In this document: piece after piece, positions 5,746 through 7,728 of the stretch
How the letters are laid out: each line of letters opens with the position of its first letter
Position numbering within the stretch: the stretch's first letter is position 1
The notes under the pieces: model-generated
The model's input: the letters and a program-made list of their open reading frames with translations, nothing else
Told to the model about the DNA's origin: nothing
Databases searched by the model: none
Made by a program: the position numbers and the translations under genes
NCBI GenBank assembly: GCA_013372965.1
Contig: JABXIR010000223.1
Span: 1-7,728, forward strand
DNA length: 7,728 nt
Direction of reading: 5' to 3'
Source: Gammaproteobacteria bacterium
GTDB taxonomy: Bacteria; Pseudomonadota; Gammaproteobacteria; Pseudomonadales; DSM-25080

Positions 5746-7728
5746 ATTTACGACGTGATGCTTTAATTACCCACGACTTGCGATGAACTTTACGCAAGAT
5801 GGAGGCCAAGTGTACACGGTTACGCACACCAATCGTCAAATTAATAATGGCATAACCTGTATCCTTTTCGGCTATATCAACTCGGTCGATATTACCGCCC
5901 TCTTCAGCTAACAACGCCGCTAGCCCAGCAAACACCCCGCGTGAGTTTTCGACCTCTACTCGGATGTCGGCTAGGTATTCACCTTTCACATCATGGGACC
6001 ACGCGACCGGGGTAATTTCCCCAATTCGCTCACGAACATCCGACAAGTTTTTACATTCATCCCGGTGAACGACAACCCCTTTCCCTGGGGAAATCCGACC
6101 CACAATCTGGTCGCCAGGAATGGGACGGCAACAACCCGCAAAACTCATCACCATGCCCTCTGTTTCTTTAACCAACAGAGGTGCCTCACTGATACCGTCG
6201 ACTTCATCTCGGGACACCATTTGCTGAGCGACAACGAGAGGGATAAAGTTACCCAATCCAATCGCTTCAAACAATTGGTTCTCAGTTTTTAAGTTAAAGT
6301 GCTTTAACGCCAAGCTAATACGACGTTCATCTACATCGTCAAGAGACTTTCCTAACGCTTGTAGCGATCGATCAAGCATCCGCCTACCGAGAACAACCGA
6401 CTCGCTTACCCGCTGGCTTTTCAAAAAGTGTCGAATCGCCGCTCGGGCTTTACCTGTCGCAACAAAATCTAGCCAGGCCGGGTTAGGCTGGGCACCCGGC
6501 GAGGTAACAATCTGAATATGCTGACCGCTCTCGAGCACCTGTGACAACGGCGTCAGTCTATTATTAACGCGCGCCGCCACACAACGATCGCCCACGCCGG
6601 TATGCACCGCATACGCAAAATCGACAGGCGTCGCACCGTGGGGCAACTCAATAATTTTGCCTTTAGGCGTGAATACATAAACCTCATCAGGGAATAGATC
6701 GACCTTTACGTGTTCGATAAACTCCATCGAGTTACCAGCCTGCTGCTGTAATTGAAGTAGACCCTGAATCCAATCTCGGGCTCGCGAATGCGGTGCGAGG
6801 TCGCCATCGTCATCAGCCACTTTATAGAGTGAGTGCGACGCGATACCTTGGTTCGCCATAACGTCCATTTCTCGCGTACGAATCTGAACTTCAATGGGAA
6901 CGCCATGCATACCAATGAGCACAGTATGAAGACTCTGGTATCCGTTTGTTTTCGGGATTGCAATGTAATCCTTGAATGCGCCAGGTACTGGCTTATACAG
7001 GTTATGAATGCACCCGAGCACCCGATAACACTGATCGACCGAGTCCGTCACAATGCGAAACGCATACACATCCATGATCTCTTTGAAGTTCTTGTGTTTC
7101 GACTTCATCTTTTTGTAAATCGACCACAGGTGCTTCTCGCGACCAATGACATCGACGTCGTGACCCTCTTTGGTCAAGCACGCCTGTAATGCGTTGGTAA
7201 TCTTATCGACAATTTCATTTCGATTGCCACGAACGGACTTCAGAGCCGCATCGATTCGCCTTGCACGAAGCGGATGTAGCGCATAAAAACCGCGATCTTC
7301 GAGCTCTAAACGAATGTCATTCATACCCAATCGGTTGGCGATCGGGGCGTAAATATCCAGTGTTTCACGGGCGATCCGGCGAGCCTTCACCGGCTTTAAC
7401 GCGCCGAGCGTTCGCATATTGTGCAAGCGGTCAGCGAGCTTTACCAAAATGACACGAATGTCTCGAGCCATGGCCATCGCCATCTTCTGGAAGTTTTCCG
7501 CCTGCATCTCTGCGCGCGTTTCAAATTCTATTTGCGTTAACTTCGACACTCCGTCAACGAGATCGGCCACTTGATCACCAAACTGAGCCGCTAAAGCGAC
7601 CTTTGGAATGCCCGTATCTTCAATAACGTCGTGCAGCATGGCAGCCATGAGAGACTCCGCATCCATGTACATTGACGCGAGAATGTTGGCTACGGCGAGA
7701 GGGTGAGTTACATAAGGTTCGCCGCTAC
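5744..7728 (-). CDS. spoT: SpoT: bifunctional (p)ppGpp synthetase/hydrolase, N terminus cut by right edge
   Basis: A RelA/SpoT homologue that hydrolyses, and may make, the alarmone (p)ppGpp. The frame stays open to the right edge, reading SGEPYVTHPLAVANILAS before the Met at 7672; that Met is internal, and about 40 N-terminal residues are missing compared with E. coli. Domains in order: HD hydrolase, with THP and the HDVIEDT pair (His-Asp codons 7628-7633) and KLADRLHNMRTL; synthetase, with REKHLWSIYKKM, YIAIPKTNGYQSLHT and VEVQIRT; TGS, beginning at about DEVYVFTPKG; the zinc-finger-like CCRPIPGD region (Cys-Cys codons 6128-6133); and a C-terminal ACT domain. An intact HD pair marks it as SpoT and not RelA. 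Two oddities are in the synthetase half: the RXKD motif reads AFKD (6968-6979), and the usual AAHW is ASHS (6830-6841). Stop TAG is at 5744-5746, with ridA directly downstream. Confidence 0.97.
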   Translation of the reverse strand, partial: SGEPYVTHPLAVANILASMYMDAESLMAAMLHDVIEDTGIPKVALAAQFGDQVADLVDGVSKLTQIEFETRAEMQAENFQKMAMAMARDIRVILVKLADRLHNMRTLGALKPVKARRIARETLDIYAPIANRLGMNDIRLELEDRGFYALHPLRARRIDAALKSVRGNRNEIVDKITNALQACLTKEGHDVDVIGREKHLWSIYKKMKSKHKNFKEIMDVYAFRIVTDSVDQCYRVLGCIHNLYKPVPGAFKDYIAIPKTNGYQSLHTVLIGMHGVPIEVQIRTREMDVMANQGIASHSLYKVADDDGDLAPHSRARDWIQGLLQLQQQAGNSMEFIEHVKVDLFPDEVYVFTPKGKIIELPHGATPVDFAYAVHTGVGDRCVAARVNNRLTPLSQVLESGQHIQIVTSPGAQPNPAWLDFVATGKARAAIRHFLKSQRVSESVVLGRRMLDRSLQALGKSLDDVDERRISLALKHFNLKTENQLFEAIGLGNFIPLVVAQQMVSRDEVDGISEAPLLVKETEGMVMSFAGCCRPIPGDQIVGRISPGKGVVVHRDECKNLSDVRERIGEITPVAWSHDVKGEYLADIRVEVENSRGVFAGLAALLAEEGGNIDRVDIAEKDTGYAIINLTIGVRNRVHLASILRKVHRKSWVIKASRRK

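Noticed and set aside
5993..6292. Plus-strand 99-aa reading frame opposite spoT
   Set aside because: It is antisense to the conserved zinc-finger and ACT regions of SpoT and has no recognisable protein pattern.
6833..7189. Plus-strand 118-aa reading frame opposite spoT
   Set aside because: It is antisense to the conserved synthetase domain; its composition reflects the spoT codons, and I see no ribosome binding site worth noting.
7202..7212. DnaA-box-like TTATCGACA
   Set aside because: It departs from TTATNCACA at a core position, stands alone and lies in spoT codons.
5744..7672. Complete spoT starting at ATG 7672
   Set aside because: The frame continues to the right edge with residues matching SpoT (SGEPYVTHP); the Met at 7672 is internal, and the true start lies outside the window.

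Overview
The window looks like a compact chromosomal housekeeping region of a gammaproteobacterium. The proteins most resemble those I know from Pseudomonas-type and marine relatives. From memory, the order spoT, ridA, oxyR, recG, rubredoxin reductase is close to the arrangement in Pseudomonas, and in E. coli recG also lies just downstream of spoT. About 98.7% of the window is coding. The only gaps between genes are 66, 2, 27 and 9 bp, so no stretch over 300 bp lacks a gene. I see no tRNA, rRNA, CRISPR array, insertion sequence, phage gene or origin.

Left to right: (1) the C-terminal end of a probable rubredoxin-NAD(+) reductase, cut by the left edge, plus strand. (2) A complete DAACS-family dicarboxylate/amino acid:cation symporter, plus strand, behind a 66-bp gap holding a candidate promoter and a perfect inverted repeat. 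(3) recG and oxyR on the minus strand as an oxyR-recG pair overlapping by 19 bp; recG meets the symporter tail to tail with 2 bp between. (4) A YeeZ-like atypical extended-SDR (NAD-dependent epimerase family) gene on the plus strand, divergent from oxyR across 27 bp. (5) ridA and spoT on the minus strand as a spoT-ridA pair; the ridA end overlaps the SDR gene end by 11 bp, and spoT runs off the right edge, missing about 40 N-terminal residues.

The genes cover stress and housekeeping roles: peroxide sensing (OxyR), rescue of stalled replication forks (RecG), (p)ppGpp metabolism (SpoT), detoxification of reactive enamine/imine intermediates (RidA), electron transfer to rubredoxin, and organic acid uptake. 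I see no evidence of a new multi-gene system. The points most worth a second look are at residue level. OxyR keeps Cys199 but has His at position 208, where the classical partner cysteine sits. SpoT has Ala in place of Arg in the RXKD motif of its synthetase domain. The SDR protein lacks the YxxxK catalytic pair. Because the genes abut or overlap, candidate terminators for converging genes lie inside the opposing coding sequences.
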